Shown: in pieces, positions 17,079 to 27,315 of the stretch
Position numbering within the stretch: the stretch's first letter is position 1
Layout of the letters: each line of letters begins with the position of its first letter
DNA from: Sphingobacterium sp. HMA12
GTDB lineage: Bacteria; Bacteroidota; Bacteroidia; Sphingobacteriales; Sphingobacteriaceae
DNA: 64,000 bases
Assembly: GCF_002933815.1 (NCBI RefSeq)
Contig: NZ_BEYR01000001.1
Location: 1,220,691 to 1,284,690 of the forward strand
Reading direction: 5' to 3'
Notes under the pieces: generated by a model
Told to the model about the DNA's origin: nothing
What the model saw: only the letters and a program-made list of their open reading frames with translations
Databases searched by the model: none
Translations under genes and position numbers: made by a program

Positions 17079-18364
17079 TTATTTTTTTATAAAATCAAAA
17101 ATTGAATTTATAAATTCCTCTGGTTGTTTTTGCCATTGCCAATAGGTATAAGGCCAGTTGTCCCCTGTACCATTCATCTTTCCTTGGGTAATCATGTCAT
17201 GCCCGCAGTCTTTTATGGTAATAATATTGTGTTTCACACCCGCTTTTGTCAAGTAGGTTTCCATTTTATTTTTATTCTCAGCGGGTGGCACCAATACATC
17301 TTTTTCTCCCAAAATACTTAATACGGGGCATTTTATTGCACTCAGCGCTTCCTTTGGATCATATTCGTTTTTTCGCCACCATAATACATCATCCCCTGTT
17401 TTCGACTGCGGGATATCTACCTGATCTATCCATTTTTGCCCCCTGATCTCAGCGGTATATTTTTGAAGTGCATCCCAGTCTTTTGTCGTATTATTCCTAA
17501 TGTACTTGAAAAAAAGTCCAGAATAGCGAAGTGCAGAATGAATGGATTCTTTGGAATATCCTTCCTCGGCCAAGGTATACTGAACCCGGTTTATATCCTG
17601 TTCGTAAAGAGAAACTGCGGGACCTACGATTAAAATGGCAAAACCGCAATTGGAAACTTTATTAGCTGCCAATGGTACTACCCAGCCACCCTGGCTTGCA
17701 CCTGCAAAGCCTATCTTGGCATAGTTCAGGTCATGTCGCGCTTTCAGGTAATTAAAGGCGGAAGCAGCATCTTCTGCAAAGTCATTGAAATCTGCGAGTG
17801 AAAAATTACCTGTTGATTTACCAGTCCCTCGTTTATCATATAATAAAACTCCTATTCCCTTGTTTGCCAAAATATAAGCCATGGATTGGTACCAGGGCGT
17901 CTCCCTGTTCTCCCATCCGGAACGATGTACCAGAATGACATAGGGAACAGGGTTTTCTGATTTTTTTGGTTTGTACAAAACACCAGCTAGCGAAACATCA
18001 GCATTTGCAAATTTTATTTCTTCTTCTGTAAAGCTTTTCTCTGTTGCAGCTGTCCTTTTCAGGTGTATCCTAATTTCAGGTTTTGCATCCTTGCTAATTC
18101 CGGTTAGATCACCTATTTTATGGTTTAAAAAGCAATCGAAATCTCCATAGAAAATTTTCAGGCCCAAAGTGCTATTTTTTCAGTAGTCACATTCATATAA
18201 CCAATTTCCGGTATATCGTAAGTTGTTTTATCATTATTAAAATCAAATGAAATTAACTGAACAGATCCATTTCGTGTCAAGGCACCTTCATAGTGACCTT
18301 GTGGTGTTTGACTGTACACAATTTGTGCTACTAAAAGCAAAAGAATTAGATATAGGGACTTCAT
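17079..18364 (-). pseudogene. Secreted alpha/beta hydrolase, interrupted by a single frameshift
   Basis: Two adjoining frames make one protein of about 428 residues. The first (18364-18158) has a signal peptide (MKSLYLILLLLVAQIVYS) and the start of the domain. The second (18167-17079) has an alpha/beta hydrolase core: YVILVHRSGWENRE (oxyanion loop), GASQGGW (nucleophile Ser), GEKDVLVPP (Asp) and DCGHDM (His). The frames join near 18175-18180, where an A tract on the minus strand has six A's; seven would restore a continuous reading through EKNSTLGLKIFYGDF. A one-base deletion, or a sequencing error in the homopolymer, is therefore the simplest explanation. Related proteins are extracellular esterases or peptidases. 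Confidence 0.85.
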
Positions 18365-18555
18365 AATTGAAAAGTTTTAAATGATTATCTATTTTCAGAT
18401 AAGCTACTAGATGAAAGACAGCCAAGATGGTTATTTTGTTACATTACCTTAAAAAATATTTAGCGGGTACTTTTCGCTATATTTTTTTACTAAAAATATT
18501 AGTTTTATTGATTTGTTTTTGCGATATTTACAGTCAACAACCAATTATTGTAGTT

Positions 18556-19500
18556 ATGAAGGAACCAGTTTATATCGACCTAGTTTCAGACTATGCATTT
18601 AAGCGTATTTTTGGATCCGAACCCAATAAGGATTTATTGATTTCGCTGTTGAATGGGTTATTCCGTGGACGGAAATCCATTGTCGATTTATTGTACGAAA
18701 AGAATGAACATGTAGGCGATAGCGAGGAGATCGGTACCGTGATCTTTGACCTGATCTGTACCGCTGATAATGGAGAGAAATTTGTGATTGAAGTACAGCG
18801 TACCGCACAGATAAATTTAAAAAAACGCATGCTTTACTACAGCAGTAAGTTGATTGCGGATCAGGCGCCCAAAGGAAACCGTCGAGCGTGGAATTATGCA
18901 ATCACTGAGGTATATATCGTCGTACTTATGGATGGATTTACTTTTTCACAGGCAGAAGAATCCAGTGCTGTCCTTCACGATATCTGTTTGTGTAACAGGG
19001 AGACAGGTCGAGTTTTTTATGAAGAGTTGGGGTTTATTTACGTTCAATTGCGTAACTTTACAAAAGTAGAGGCAGAATTAAAAAATGATCTGGATCGTTG
19101 GCTTTATGTTTTACGGAATATGTCCAAGCTTAACAAGATCCCGGGCTATCTGAAGAAGCCTATATTTGAAAAATTATTTAAAATAGCAGAATACGCAAAA
19201 TTGAATAAGGAGGAACGAGCAATGTATGATGTAAGTCTAAAACGTAAATGGGATGCGGAAGCGGTGCGCCAATATCAGGAGCAACAGCTGAACGAGGCTA
19301 TTCAGAAAGGTATCCAAACAGGTATCGAACAAGGCATTGAACAGGGGATAGAACAAGGTGCCGAGGCGAAAAGCTATGATGTAGTGGAGAATTTGATTAC
19401 TGAACTGAAGCTTACCGATGATATTATCGTGCGTGTTGCAGAGGTTTCGCTTGATTTTGTACAGAAAGTACGGGCAGATCTAGCCAGAGACAAAAAGTAA
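18556..19500 (+). CDS. Rpn-family PD-(D/E)XK nuclease / putative transposase
   Basis: A 314-residue protein. The start MKEPVYIDLVSDYAFKRIFG is the classic Rpn/PDDEXK opening, followed by NKDLLISLLNGLF. The nuclease core IVDLLYEKN...VIFDLICTADNGEKFVIEVQ holds the D...E-x-Q type catalytic pattern. The frame is open back to 18427, but ATG 18556 fits the family start. The C-terminus carries a tandem repeat of GIEQG units (three copies after a GIQTG). Rpn proteins promote recA-independent recombination and often occur in many copies. A broken copy of this gene including its leader lies at 41147. Confidence 0.88.
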   Translation: MKEPVYIDLVSDYAFKRIFGSEPNKDLLISLLNGLFRGRKSIVDLLYEKNEHVGDSEEIGTVIFDLICTADNGEKFVIEVQRTAQINLKKRMLYYSSKLIADQAPKGNRRAWNYAITEVYIVVLMDGFTFSQAEESSAVLHDICLCNRETGRVFYEELGFIYVQLRNFTKVEAELKNDLDRWLYVLRNMSKLNKIPGYLKKPIFEKLFKIAEYAKLNKEERAMYDVSLKRKWDAEAVRQYQEQQLNEAIQKGIQTGIEQGIEQGIEQGAEAKSYDVVENLITELKLTDDIIVRVAEVSLDFVQKVRADLARDKK

Positions 19501-19528
19501 GTATTCTCAATTATACAAACATAACAAG

Positions 19529-19560
19529 CAGCTGTTCATATTTTTGAGCGGCTGTTTTTG
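19529..19560 (+). terminator. Terminator of the Rpn-type gene
   Basis: CAGCTGTTCA pairs with TGAGCGGCTG (two G-U pairs) across a six-base T-rich loop, then TTTTTG follows. It is 29 bases after the stop. Confidence 0.65.
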
Positions 19561-19798
19561 TACTAACTAAACCTGTATTTGCTGGACATTGTCATCATAA
19601 ATTACCCGCTGTCTCAAAAATAATTTCATTTTTTTCTATCGACCCGAGGTCGACTTCTACAATACCGTCGCATAACTTGACCCACACAGACGCCGGCAAT
19701 TTCCTATTGCTATGCAGGGGAAACAAGTGTAGAAATAAATAGGTAATAGCTTAATGTCGTTTATTTTATATATTTAGCTATCTACAAAAATCTAAGAT

Positions 19799-21685
19799 AT
19801 GAATATAGTTTTTTTTAAGAACCGCTTGCTCCTGGCTTTGTTGTTCATCAACCTGAACAGTCTAGTGATAGGACAAACAAAGCCCGCCATTATTCCAGAA
19901 CCAGTGTCGTATACCCAAGGTGAGGGAACTTTCACAATTGACGCCGGTACTGCCATACGGATACCACAGGGTCATACGGAACTTAAACCGCTTGCCGAGC
20001 ATCTCAATAATTGGCTTGCTGAATTAAATGGCACGACACTGACGATAGCTGACGGATCAGAAAAATCAACTTCAACCATCAGCCTTTTGCTAAACCCTTC
20101 CTTGAATAATATCAATAATGACGAAGGCTATCAGTTATCGATCACAAAAAACAAGGTCATACTACAGGCGCGTAAACCGGCAGGGTTATTCAATGGGCTG
20201 CAAACCTTTCGGCAATTGCTATGTCAGGCAGCCGACAGTCCCCAACAGCAACAGCTAAGTTTACCGGCAGTAGAAATTACAGACTATCCCCGGTTTCACT
20301 GGCGAGGCCTGATGCTGGATGTAAGCCGTCATTTCTTTTCGAAGGATTTTGTGAAAAAATATATTGATGATATGGCCAGTTACAAATACAATGTTTTTCA
20401 CTGGCATTTAACCGACGACCAAGGCTGGCGCATCGAAATTAAGTCGCTGCCCCGCCTCACAGAAGTGGGGGCTTGGCGGGTGCCGAGAACAGGGCAGTGG
20501 TGGTCATATACTCCGCCGCAAAAAGACGAAAAACCTACCGATGGCGGCTACTATACGCAAGAAGAAATAAGAGAAGTGGTCGCTTATGCTGCGGAAAGAA
20601 ATATAACCGTCGTTCCTGAAATTGATGTACCGGGTCACTCGCTTGCCGCTATTGCCGCTTACCCTTATTTATCTGCGACGGGGTATAACTATATGGTGAA
20701 TCCCGGCAGCAAATTTTATAATATCGACGATAACACCTTAAACCCGGCAGACGATCGTGTGTATGTCTTTCTAGAAAAAGTAATGAAGGAGGTCGCAGCC
20801 TTATTCCCGGGACAATACATCCATATCGGTGGCGATGAGTGTACGAAATATTTCTGGCAGCGTTCGGCTGTGGTACAGAATTTCATGAAACAGCAGGGGA
20901 TTAAAACCGAACATGAGTTACAGAGCTATTTTATAAAACGAATAGAGAAAATGGTTAAAAAGTACCAGAAAAAAATTATAGGCTGGAATGAGATCCTCGA
21001 AGGCGGCCTGGCGCCGGATGCCACGGTAATGAGCTGGCAAGGCGTGCAGGGTGCTATTGACGCAGCAAAACAGGGGCACCAAGTCATTCTCACTCCCGAT
21101 ACGCATACTTACCTGGATTTGTACCAAGGCGATCCTTTATTGGAACCGGACACTTATAGCATGCTGCGTTTAAAGAATTCATATTTGTGGAATCCCGTTC
21201 CCACCGGAGTGGATAGTAGTCTGGTTTTGGGTGGACAGGGAAATTTATGGACCGAATCGATCCCCAACGGCAGGCATGCGGAATACATGACCTGGCCCCG
21301 CGCACTGGCCTTAGCAGAGGTTTTTTGGTCACCCACGACAAAGCAGAGCTGGCCGGATTTTCAACAAAAATTAACGACACATTTTAAGCTACTGGATCGG
21401 GCTCGGATCAAGTATTCAACAGCGGCTTTTGATGTACTGGCAACAGCAAAACACGATACCCAAAAACAATTACTGGTTTCTTTGAGTACGGATATCGACG
21501 GCTTGGATATTTACTATACCCTGGATAATACCAATCCCGACACGACTTCCTTGAGGTACAAAGGTACACCTGTTGCCATTCCCAACGGGACCTACCAATT
21601 AAGGGCACAACCGTTTAAGGGATCGGTACCTGCGGGAAAAATTTTAATTGCCCCGCGTGCTGAACTGGAAAAAAGAGCGAAATAA
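19799..21685 (+). CDS. Beta-N-acetylhexosaminidase, glycoside hydrolase family 20
   Basis: A 628-residue exported protein with a signal peptide ending near VIGQT. An N-terminal GH20b-like beta domain (residues about 30-150) leads into the barrel (HWRGLMLDVSRHF, then WHLTDDQGWRIEI). The catalytic pair is Asp346-Glu347 in HIGGDECTK. Further barrel motifs are VVPEIDVPGHS and LGGQGNLWTE. The last 100 residues form a chitobiase C-terminal-like domain (YYTLDNTNPDTTSLRY). It removes terminal GlcNAc or GalNAc from glycans, probably in the periplasm or outside. It sits 230 bases upstream of the sigma factor that opens a glycan utilisation locus and likely works with it, although it may have its own promoter. 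Confidence 0.96.
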   Translation: MNIVFFKNRLLLALLFINLNSLVIGQTKPAIIPEPVSYTQGEGTFTIDAGTAIRIPQGHTELKPLAEHLNNWLAELNGTTLTIADGSEKSTSTISLLLNPSLNNINNDEGYQLSITKNKVILQARKPAGLFNGLQTFRQLLCQAADSPQQQQLSLPAVEITDYPRFHWRGLMLDVSRHFFSKDFVKKYIDDMASYKYNVFHWHLTDDQGWRIEIKSLPRLTEVGAWRVPRTGQWWSYTPPQKDEKPTDGGYYTQEEIREVVAYAAERNITVVPEIDVPGHSLAAIAAYPYLSATGYNYMVNPGSKFYNIDDNTLNPADDRVYVFLEKVMKEVAALFPGQYIHIGGDECTKYFWQRSAVVQNFMKQQGIKTEHELQSYFIKRIEKMVKKYQKKIIGWNEILEGGLAPDATVMSWQGVQGAIDAAKQGHQVILTPDTHTYLDLYQGDPLLEPDTYSMLRLKNSYLWNPVPTGVDSSLVLGGQGNLWTESIPNGRHAEYMTWPRALALAEVFWSPTTKQSWPDFQQKLTTHFKLLDRARIKYSTAAFDVLATAKHDTQKQLLVSLSTDIDGLDIYYTLDNTNPDTTSLRYKGTPVAIPNGTYQLRAQPFKGSVPAGKILIAPRAELEKRAK

Positions 21686-21915
21686 ATTCCAACATAATGG
21701 ACTACTAGCAAAAGATTATCGCTGATCGTCATTTGGACAGGCGTCAAAATCAATTCATATAGCTGAGAATTGATTTTAACAATCAAATTTTAGGACAATT
21801 GCAAATAAATATTTAATATTGACAAATAAATCTTGATTATTGACAAGTTGGGGCAGGAGTACCTCATAAATCTACCATAACAAATTGACGGATAAAAGTA
21901 TAGTTAAAACAACAG

Positions 21916-22491
21916 ATGATGCAGTATCGTAATCATTCGGACATGGAGTTGGTTAAGCTGCTCAAGGCCGGCGATCATGCGGCTTATCTGGAAATTTATG
22001 ACCGCTATAAAACTGTGCTGCAACAGCATGCCTGGAAAAAATTGGGCCGCGCCGAAGATGTGCAGGATCTGATCCAGGATCTTTTTACAGAGCTCTGGGT
22101 CAAGCGCGAAGTGCTGACGCTGACGACCGGTCTGGCCAATTATCTTTTTACGGCTATCCGAAACCGCGCACTCAACCTGATCTATAAACGGCGCAAAGAA
22201 GCACCCTACCTGGATTCGCTGCAGGAATTTATCCGCGAAGGGAATTACCTGATTGACCTGCAGATCCGTGAAAAAGAATTCCAGGAACTGATCCAAAAAG
22301 AGGTAGACAGTCTTCCGCCACGGATGAAAGAGGTTTTCAAACTCTGCCGCGAAGAAGGGCTTTCCCATAAGCAGATCGCGGAGCGTCTGGGTACCTCCGA
22401 ACATACGATAGCCAAGCAAATGACCAATGTGCTCAAAATTCTACGGAAAAATCTAGGTCCATTCTATTTTATTATTTTCCTGATTATCTGA
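21916..22491 (+). CDS. ECF-type RNA polymerase sigma factor of the glycan locus
   Basis: A 191-residue ECF sigma factor. Region 2 is around DMELVKLLKAGDHAAYLEIY and DVQDLIQDLFTELWVKRE; region 4 is SLPPRMKEVFKLCREEGLSH with HKQIAERLGTSEHTIAKQM. Two Met codons (21916, 21919) are possible starts. In Bacteroidota such factors are kept inactive by a FecR-like anti-sigma until the SusC transporter signals through its N-terminal STN domain. The FecR gene follows after 101 bases and a SusC with an STN domain after that. Confidence 0.95.
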   Translation: MMQYRNHSDMELVKLLKAGDHAAYLEIYDRYKTVLQQHAWKKLGRAEDVQDLIQDLFTELWVKREVLTLTTGLANYLFTAIRNRALNLIYKRRKEAPYLDSLQEFIREGNYLIDLQIREKEFQELIQKEVDSLPPRMKEVFKLCREEGLSHKQIAERLGTSEHTIAKQMTNVLKILRKNLGPFYFIIFLII

Positions 22492-22592
22492 CTATTAGCT
22501 ATTTTTTTATTTTTTTTAATTATTCGATACTTGTTCGCATGCTTTTCTTTGTCATAGGTATATAGGGCCAGCAATAGGGCCTGGAATAACCA

Positions 22593-23708
22593 ATGAAAGA
22601 ATCAGAAAAATTACTGCTTAAATATCTGGAGGGACAAGCATCTCCCGAAGAACAGGCCATCGTGGAGAGCTGGTACCACAATCTGCATACAGCAGATGTT
22701 TCTGGTTTTGACGAACTGCAGAAACAGCAGCAGCTGGAACTGATCCGGCAGCAGCTACCAGGCTATCCGATCAAGAAAATCAGACGCTGGCCACGTATTG
22801 CAGCGGCAGCCATCCTGCTATTTGCACTGGGATCCGGTATTTTTTATTACAGTCTGTCTTCACGCGATAACAAGCTGGTCACTGTACCACAGCACAAAGA
22901 CATTGCTCCGGGAGCGGTCGGCGCAACGCTGACGCTCGCCAATGGGGAGCAGATTCTCCTGGGTGATGCCGGTGAGGGCGAGATCGCCCGTCAGGCCGGT
23001 GTCAGTGTTAGCAAAACCGCTGACGGCCAGATTCTGTATCAGATCTTAGGGGGCAGTGCCAACGATCAGAGCAGCAATACCTTATCCACCGCCAACGGTC
23101 AGACCTATGTCGTGACGCTCCCAGACCAAACAAAAATATGGCTGAATGCTGCATCCAGCCTGACCTACAGCACAGCGCTCTATACCAGCAAAGGACAGCG
23201 GAAGGTGGAATTAACAGGCGAAGCTTATTTTGAAGTGGCAAAAGATAAAACCCATCCTTTCGTTGTCAAAACGGGGGACCTGGAGGTCGAAGTACTGGGG
23301 ACACATTTCAATATCAATAGCTATGCGGATGAGGCAGCGATCAGTACAACCTTGCTGGAAGGATCTGTCCGGGTCATTCATGGGCAACGGAAGGAAATCA
23401 TCCGGCCCGGCCAACAGGCCATCGCCACAGCGGCGGGAATCGCGGTTAAGGAAGTGGATCTCGATGAAATTGTGGACTGGAAAGAAGGTGACTTCGCACT
23501 GAATCATATCAACTTTAAAACAGCGATGCGCAAAATTGCCCGATGGTATGACGTCGAATTTATCTATGATAGCAGTGTGCCACTCGATATGGAGGCCGGA
23601 GGCTGGATTTCAAGAAAGAACAACCTATCGGCTGTGCTTAAATTAATTGAATCCTCGGGACTGGCCCATTTTAAGATCGAGGGCCGTAAAGTATATGTCT
23701 CTAAATAA
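22593..23708 (+). CDS. FecR-type anti-sigma factor of the glycan locus
   Basis: A 371-residue membrane protein. A short cytoplasmic part with EEQAIVESWYHNL is followed by one transmembrane helix (IAAAAILLFALGSGIFYY, about residues 68-86). The periplasmic FecR domain has the marks VTLPDQTKIWLNAASSLTYS, ELTGEAYFEVAKDKTHPFVV and VEVLGTHFNINSY. The last part (NFKTAMRKIARWYDVEFIYD) is a DUF4974-type domain that contacts the SusC STN domain. It relays the transporter signal to the sigma factor encoded upstream. Confidence 0.95.
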   Translation: MKESEKLLLKYLEGQASPEEQAIVESWYHNLHTADVSGFDELQKQQQLELIRQQLPGYPIKKIRRWPRIAAAAILLFALGSGIFYYSLSSRDNKLVTVPQHKDIAPGAVGATLTLANGEQILLGDAGEGEIARQAGVSVSKTADGQILYQILGGSANDQSSNTLSTANGQTYVVTLPDQTKIWLNAASSLTYSTALYTSKGQRKVELTGEAYFEVAKDKTHPFVVKTGDLEVEVLGTHFNINSYADEAAISTTLLEGSVRVIHGQRKEIIRPGQQAIATAAGIAVKEVDLDEIVDWKEGDFALNHINFKTAMRKIARWYDVEFIYDSSVPLDMEAGGWISRKNNLSAVLKLIESSGLAHFKIEGRKVYVSK

Positions 23709-23816
23709 AATAGATGTTCTTAAATAAAGTATAAGTTCTTAAATAACCCTAATATAAACCTTAAAATGAATGATAAAATGAAAAGAGACTTCGGATAACC
23801 TATTAGATCCACAAGA

Positions 23817-23849
23817 TTAACCAGAAGTGCCTGAAACACTCCTGGTTAA
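23817..23849 (+). promoter_or_regulatory. Stem-loop in the leader of the SusC gene
   Basis: TTAACCAGAAGTG (23817-23829) faces CACTCCTGGTTAA (23837-23849), 12 of 13 pairs, with a seven-base loop. It lies about 90 bases before the SusC start. It is not followed by a T run, so it looks like a leader or mRNA-stability element and not a terminator. Confidence 0.5.
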
Positions 23850-23938
23850 GATTTGGCCCAATCTTTCAATTGTTTACACCTACAGCTGCCCAAGCCCTGG
23901 AAAGTCAAGGTATGCTGTATATTAACCAAACTAAACAA

Positions 23939-26900
23939 ATGTATAAAAAATATACTATTAAAATTGGTATAGATGGAATACTATGCCGTAAAATATGGCT
24001 GATTATGCGACTAACCACTGCCTTACTCATTGTGTCCCTTACACACGTGAGTGCGTTGACCTCCGCACAGAAAATTACGATAAGGCGCCAGCATGCTTCT
24101 TTGGAATCTCTTTTGAAAGAGATCCGTAAGCAAAGCGGATATGATCTCTTTTATGATGGCCGCATTATCCCCAAAAACCAGAAGCGAAGCATTGATCTGG
24201 CCAACGTATCGGTGAGTGAAGCGCTGGAAACAGTCCTGGAGGGCTTGCCGCTGGCCTATACGGTCCACGCGAATACCGTCGTGCTCCGCCCAAAATTACC
24301 CGCTGGCAGTCCGGAAACGGCAATATTCATCCCCATACAGGGAACTGTGCGCGACAGTACAGGACAACGTATTGCTGGTGTATCCATATTAAACCGAAAT
24401 ACCGGACAGAGTATCTCAACCGATACCGAAGGGAAATTTAGCCTCAATGCCAGCATTGGCGATATCCTGGTTTTTTCCTTTGTCGGCTATATACGGCAAG
24501 AGCATAAAGTCGCGTCGGCAGAAATGCTCCAGATTGTCCTGCAACAGGAAGAAATGAAAATGGATCAGGTCGTGGTGACTGCTTTGGGTATCCGACAGTC
24601 AGTCAAAGCACTGACCTATAATGTGCAGGAATTTAAAGGCGAAGAAATTACACGGAATAAAGATGCCAACTTCGTGAACAGCCTGACCGGAAAGATTGCC
24701 GGTGTCACGATCAACTCGAGTTCCTCGGGAATCGGTGGTGCAACCAGGGTGGTCATGCGGGGAACAAAATCCATTGCCGGCAACAACAACGCGCTTTATG
24801 TCATTGACGGTATCCCGATTCCGAATAACAATGGCGGCGGCACCAATGGTCCTTTTGAAGGAGTTGTCAGCGGGGAGGGGATCTCCAGCTTTAATCCCGA
24901 AGATATTGAAAGCATCAGCGCCTTGACGGGCCCCTCCGCAACTGCATTATACGGAAATCAGGGCGCCAATGGTGTCATCCTCGTCAATACCAAAAAAGGT
25001 ACCCGCGGCGATACCGAAGGGCTGTTTGGCAGTATACGTGTCAACGTATCGCATAGTTCGGATTTCTTTTCCCCTTTTGTGATGCCTCGTTTTCAAAATA
25101 CTTATGGCCAGTCCAATCCACAGGAATATGCCAGTTGGGGAGCTAAGCTGCCGCAACCATCGGACTATCGACCAAAGGACTTTTTCCAGACAGGTTACAA
25201 CATCAGCAATGGAGCAAGTATCACGGGTGGTACCGACAGGAGCCAGACGCTATTTTCTGTGGGAACAAACAATGCCGAAGGTATTATCCGCAACAATAAA
25301 TTCGACCGTTATAACTTTTACCTGCGGCACAATGCGCAGCTTTCAGACCGCCTGACCGCCGATTTCAGCGGGATGTATGTGCGGCTCAAAGACAATAATA
25401 TGGTGGCCCAGGGCCAATACCAAAACCCGATTGTACCGGTCTACCTCTTTCCGCCGGGAGATGATTTTAGAAAATATCAGGTCTACTCACGTTACGATCC
25501 AAACCGCTTGATCGAAACACAATTCTGGCCCTATCAGGATCAGGGGCTAGGGATGCAAAACCCATATTGGATCACTGATGCGCAAAGTCGGACCACGAAT
25601 ACGGACCGTTATATGATGAGCGTGACAGCAAACTATAAGGTAACAGATTGGTTGAATGTGACTGGGCGCGCCCGTATTGATAATAGTGTACTGGAGAGTG
25701 AAACCAAAAGACCCGCTGGTACCTGGGGTCTCTTTGCCTCCGAATTTGGCTATTATCAGACCGGCAAGAACACCACCAAAAATACATACCTGGATCTGAT
25801 CGCCAGTATGAAGCATAGCTTTGCGGAAAATCGTTTCTCGTTGCGCAGCAATATTGGTGGAAGCTATCAAAACGATCGTTTGGATGGTTTAGGTGCTGGG
25901 GGCAACCTACTGCGCCTGGCTAACTTTTACTCGGTACAGGAGAACACGGACAACCCGGCGACACAAACTTACAGCGCCACTCAGCTGCAGTCTGTCTTTG
26001 CGACCACCCAGTTGGGCTATCAAAACTGGCTGTTTATGGACCTGACTGGTCGCTATGAGTGGCCTTCGCAACTGCCGCCCGGATTTGCCTCAACTTCCTC
26101 TTATTTCTATCCTTCTGTCGGTATTTCGGGGGTGATCAGTGATAAATGGAAGGTCTCCAAGGCAGCAATATCTTTTGCTAAAGTACGTTTTTCCTATGCT
26201 GAGGTGGGTAATCCGCCTCGTTTTGGTGTGGCCAATCCCGTGTTTTCCTTAGTCGACGACTCGTTTCGGCCAGCACCTTTTGCGGACTACCGCCCGGAAC
26301 GGACAAAGTCCTATGAGGCCGGTATGGAACTCCGCTTTCTGCGCGACCGCCTATCCTTGAATGCAACTGTATATCAATCCAATACAACGAATCAGCTGCT
26401 CGAACAACCCTTATTGGGAAGTAGCATCTACACGGTCTTCTTTTATAATGCCGGAGATATCCGCAACCGGGGAATTGAAGCGAACTTATCCCATCGGGGT
26501 AAATTTGGTGCCCTGGACTGGACTTCGGGTTTGGTATTTTCGTTGAATAGAAACCGCGTCATGCGTCTTTCAGAGGGCTTTATTAATCCGGCTACAGGGG
26601 AGCCTTATGAAAATGAACAGCGTCTTGTGGGTGGTCTGGGCGATTTTCAGAATGTACTGACTGTAGGTGGGTCAATGGCGGATTTTTATATTTCCCAGGT
26701 ATTACGGGAAGATAATCAGGGGAATCTATGGGTGAATTCTAGTGATGGCTCCATCGGCAGGACGACAATTCCACGGCGTTATGTGGGCCGCGCTGCACCA
26801 GACTATACGCTAGGCTGGAACAATCAGTTTTCGTACAAAGGAGTGGATCTTTCCTTTCTGGTGGATGCACGGGTAGGGGGAATTGGTGTTTCCTATACCC

Positions 26901-27298
26901 AATCCATTATGGATGCCTTTGGCGTGTCGGAGCAATCAGCACAAGACCGTGATAATGGTGGCGTAATGATCTATGGTAGTCTATATCCCAATGTACAGGG
27001 CTATTATAATCTATTGGGAAATGGCGCGAGCGGTATGGCGGCCTATTACATTTATAGTGCAACGAATGTCCGATTACGTGAAGTGGCCCTCGGATATAAT
27101 CTGCCAACAAAATGGTTTGGTCCAAAAGGCCCCAATATTCGTGTGGCGTTAACGGGAAGAAATGTATTTATGTTTTACAACAAATCACCCTTTGATCCGG
27201 AATCGACTTCTTCTACCGGTACCTACGATCAGGGGATAGATTATTTCCGCCAGCCCAGCTACCGGAGTTTTGGTTTCAGTGTCCGGGCTCAGTTTTAA
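23939..27298 (+). CDS. SusC/RagA-type TonB-linked outer-membrane transporter with STN domain
   Basis: A 1119-residue protein from the ATG at 23939 (MYKKYTIKIG, a common SusC start); in-frame ATG 23912 and TTG 23870 are alternatives. A signal segment (MRLTTALLIVSLTHVSA) leads to an STN domain (about residues 50-110; LLKEIRKQSGYDLFYDG), a carboxypeptidase-regulatory-like domain (GTVRDSTGQRIAGVSIL...), the TonB box/plug (MDQVVVTALG, then YVIDGIPIPNNNGGG) and a barrel ending RAQF. STN domains signal to the anti-sigma factor. It imports oligosaccharides together with the SusD-like protein 17 bases downstream. Confidence 0.97.
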   Translation: MYKKYTIKIGIDGILCRKIWLIMRLTTALLIVSLTHVSALTSAQKITIRRQHASLESLLKEIRKQSGYDLFYDGRIIPKNQKRSIDLANVSVSEALETVLEGLPLAYTVHANTVVLRPKLPAGSPETAIFIPIQGTVRDSTGQRIAGVSILNRNTGQSISTDTEGKFSLNASIGDILVFSFVGYIRQEHKVASAEMLQIVLQQEEMKMDQVVVTALGIRQSVKALTYNVQEFKGEEITRNKDANFVNSLTGKIAGVTINSSSSGIGGATRVVMRGTKSIAGNNNALYVIDGIPIPNNNGGGTNGPFEGVVSGEGISSFNPEDIESISALTGPSATALYGNQGANGVILVNTKKGTRGDTEGLFGSIRVNVSHSSDFFSPFVMPRFQNTYGQSNPQEYASWGAKLPQPSDYRPKDFFQTGYNISNGASITGGTDRSQTLFSVGTNNAEGIIRNNKFDRYNFYLRHNAQLSDRLTADFSGMYVRLKDNNMVAQGQYQNPIVPVYLFPPGDDFRKYQVYSRYDPNRLIETQFWPYQDQGLGMQNPYWITDAQSRTTNTDRYMMSVTANYKVTDWLNVTGRARIDNSVLESETKRPAGTWGLFASEFGYYQTGKNTTKNTYLDLIASMKHSFAENRFSLRSNIGGSYQNDRLDGLGAGGNLLRLANFYSVQENTDNPATQTYSATQLQSVFATTQLGYQNWLFMDLTGRYEWPSQLPPGFASTSSYFYPSVGISGVISDKWKVSKAAISFAKVRFSYAEVGNPPRFGVANPVFSLVDDSFRPAPFADYRPERTKSYEAGMELRFLRDRLSLNATVYQSNTTNQLLEQPLLGSSIYTVFFYNAGDIRNRGIEANLSHRGKFGALDWTSGLVFSLNRNRVMRLSEGFINPATGEPYENEQRLVGGLGDFQNVLTVGGSMADFYISQVLREDNQGNLWVNSSDGSIGRTTIPRRYVGRAAPDYTLGWNNQFSYKGVDLSFLVDARVGGIGVSYTQSIMDAFGVSEQSAQDRDNGGVMIYGSLYPNVQGYYNLLGNGASGMAAYYIYSATNVRLREVALGYNLPTKWFGPKGPNIRVALTGRNVFMFYNKSPFDPESTSSTGTYDQGIDYFRQPSYRSFGFSVRAQF

Positions 27299-27315
27299 CC
27301 TTAACGTACATAACA

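Noticed and set aside
19290..19380. Short repeats as a CRISPR array
   Set aside because: Repeats are contiguous, in-frame codons of a protein tail with no spacers.
21904..22419. A 171-residue minus-strand frame opposite the sigma factor
   Set aside because: Mirror of the sigma gene; composition rich in Phe, His and Gln, as expected for an antisense frame.
23817..23849. The stem-loop as a terminator after FecR
   Set aside because: No T run follows; more likely a leader element.
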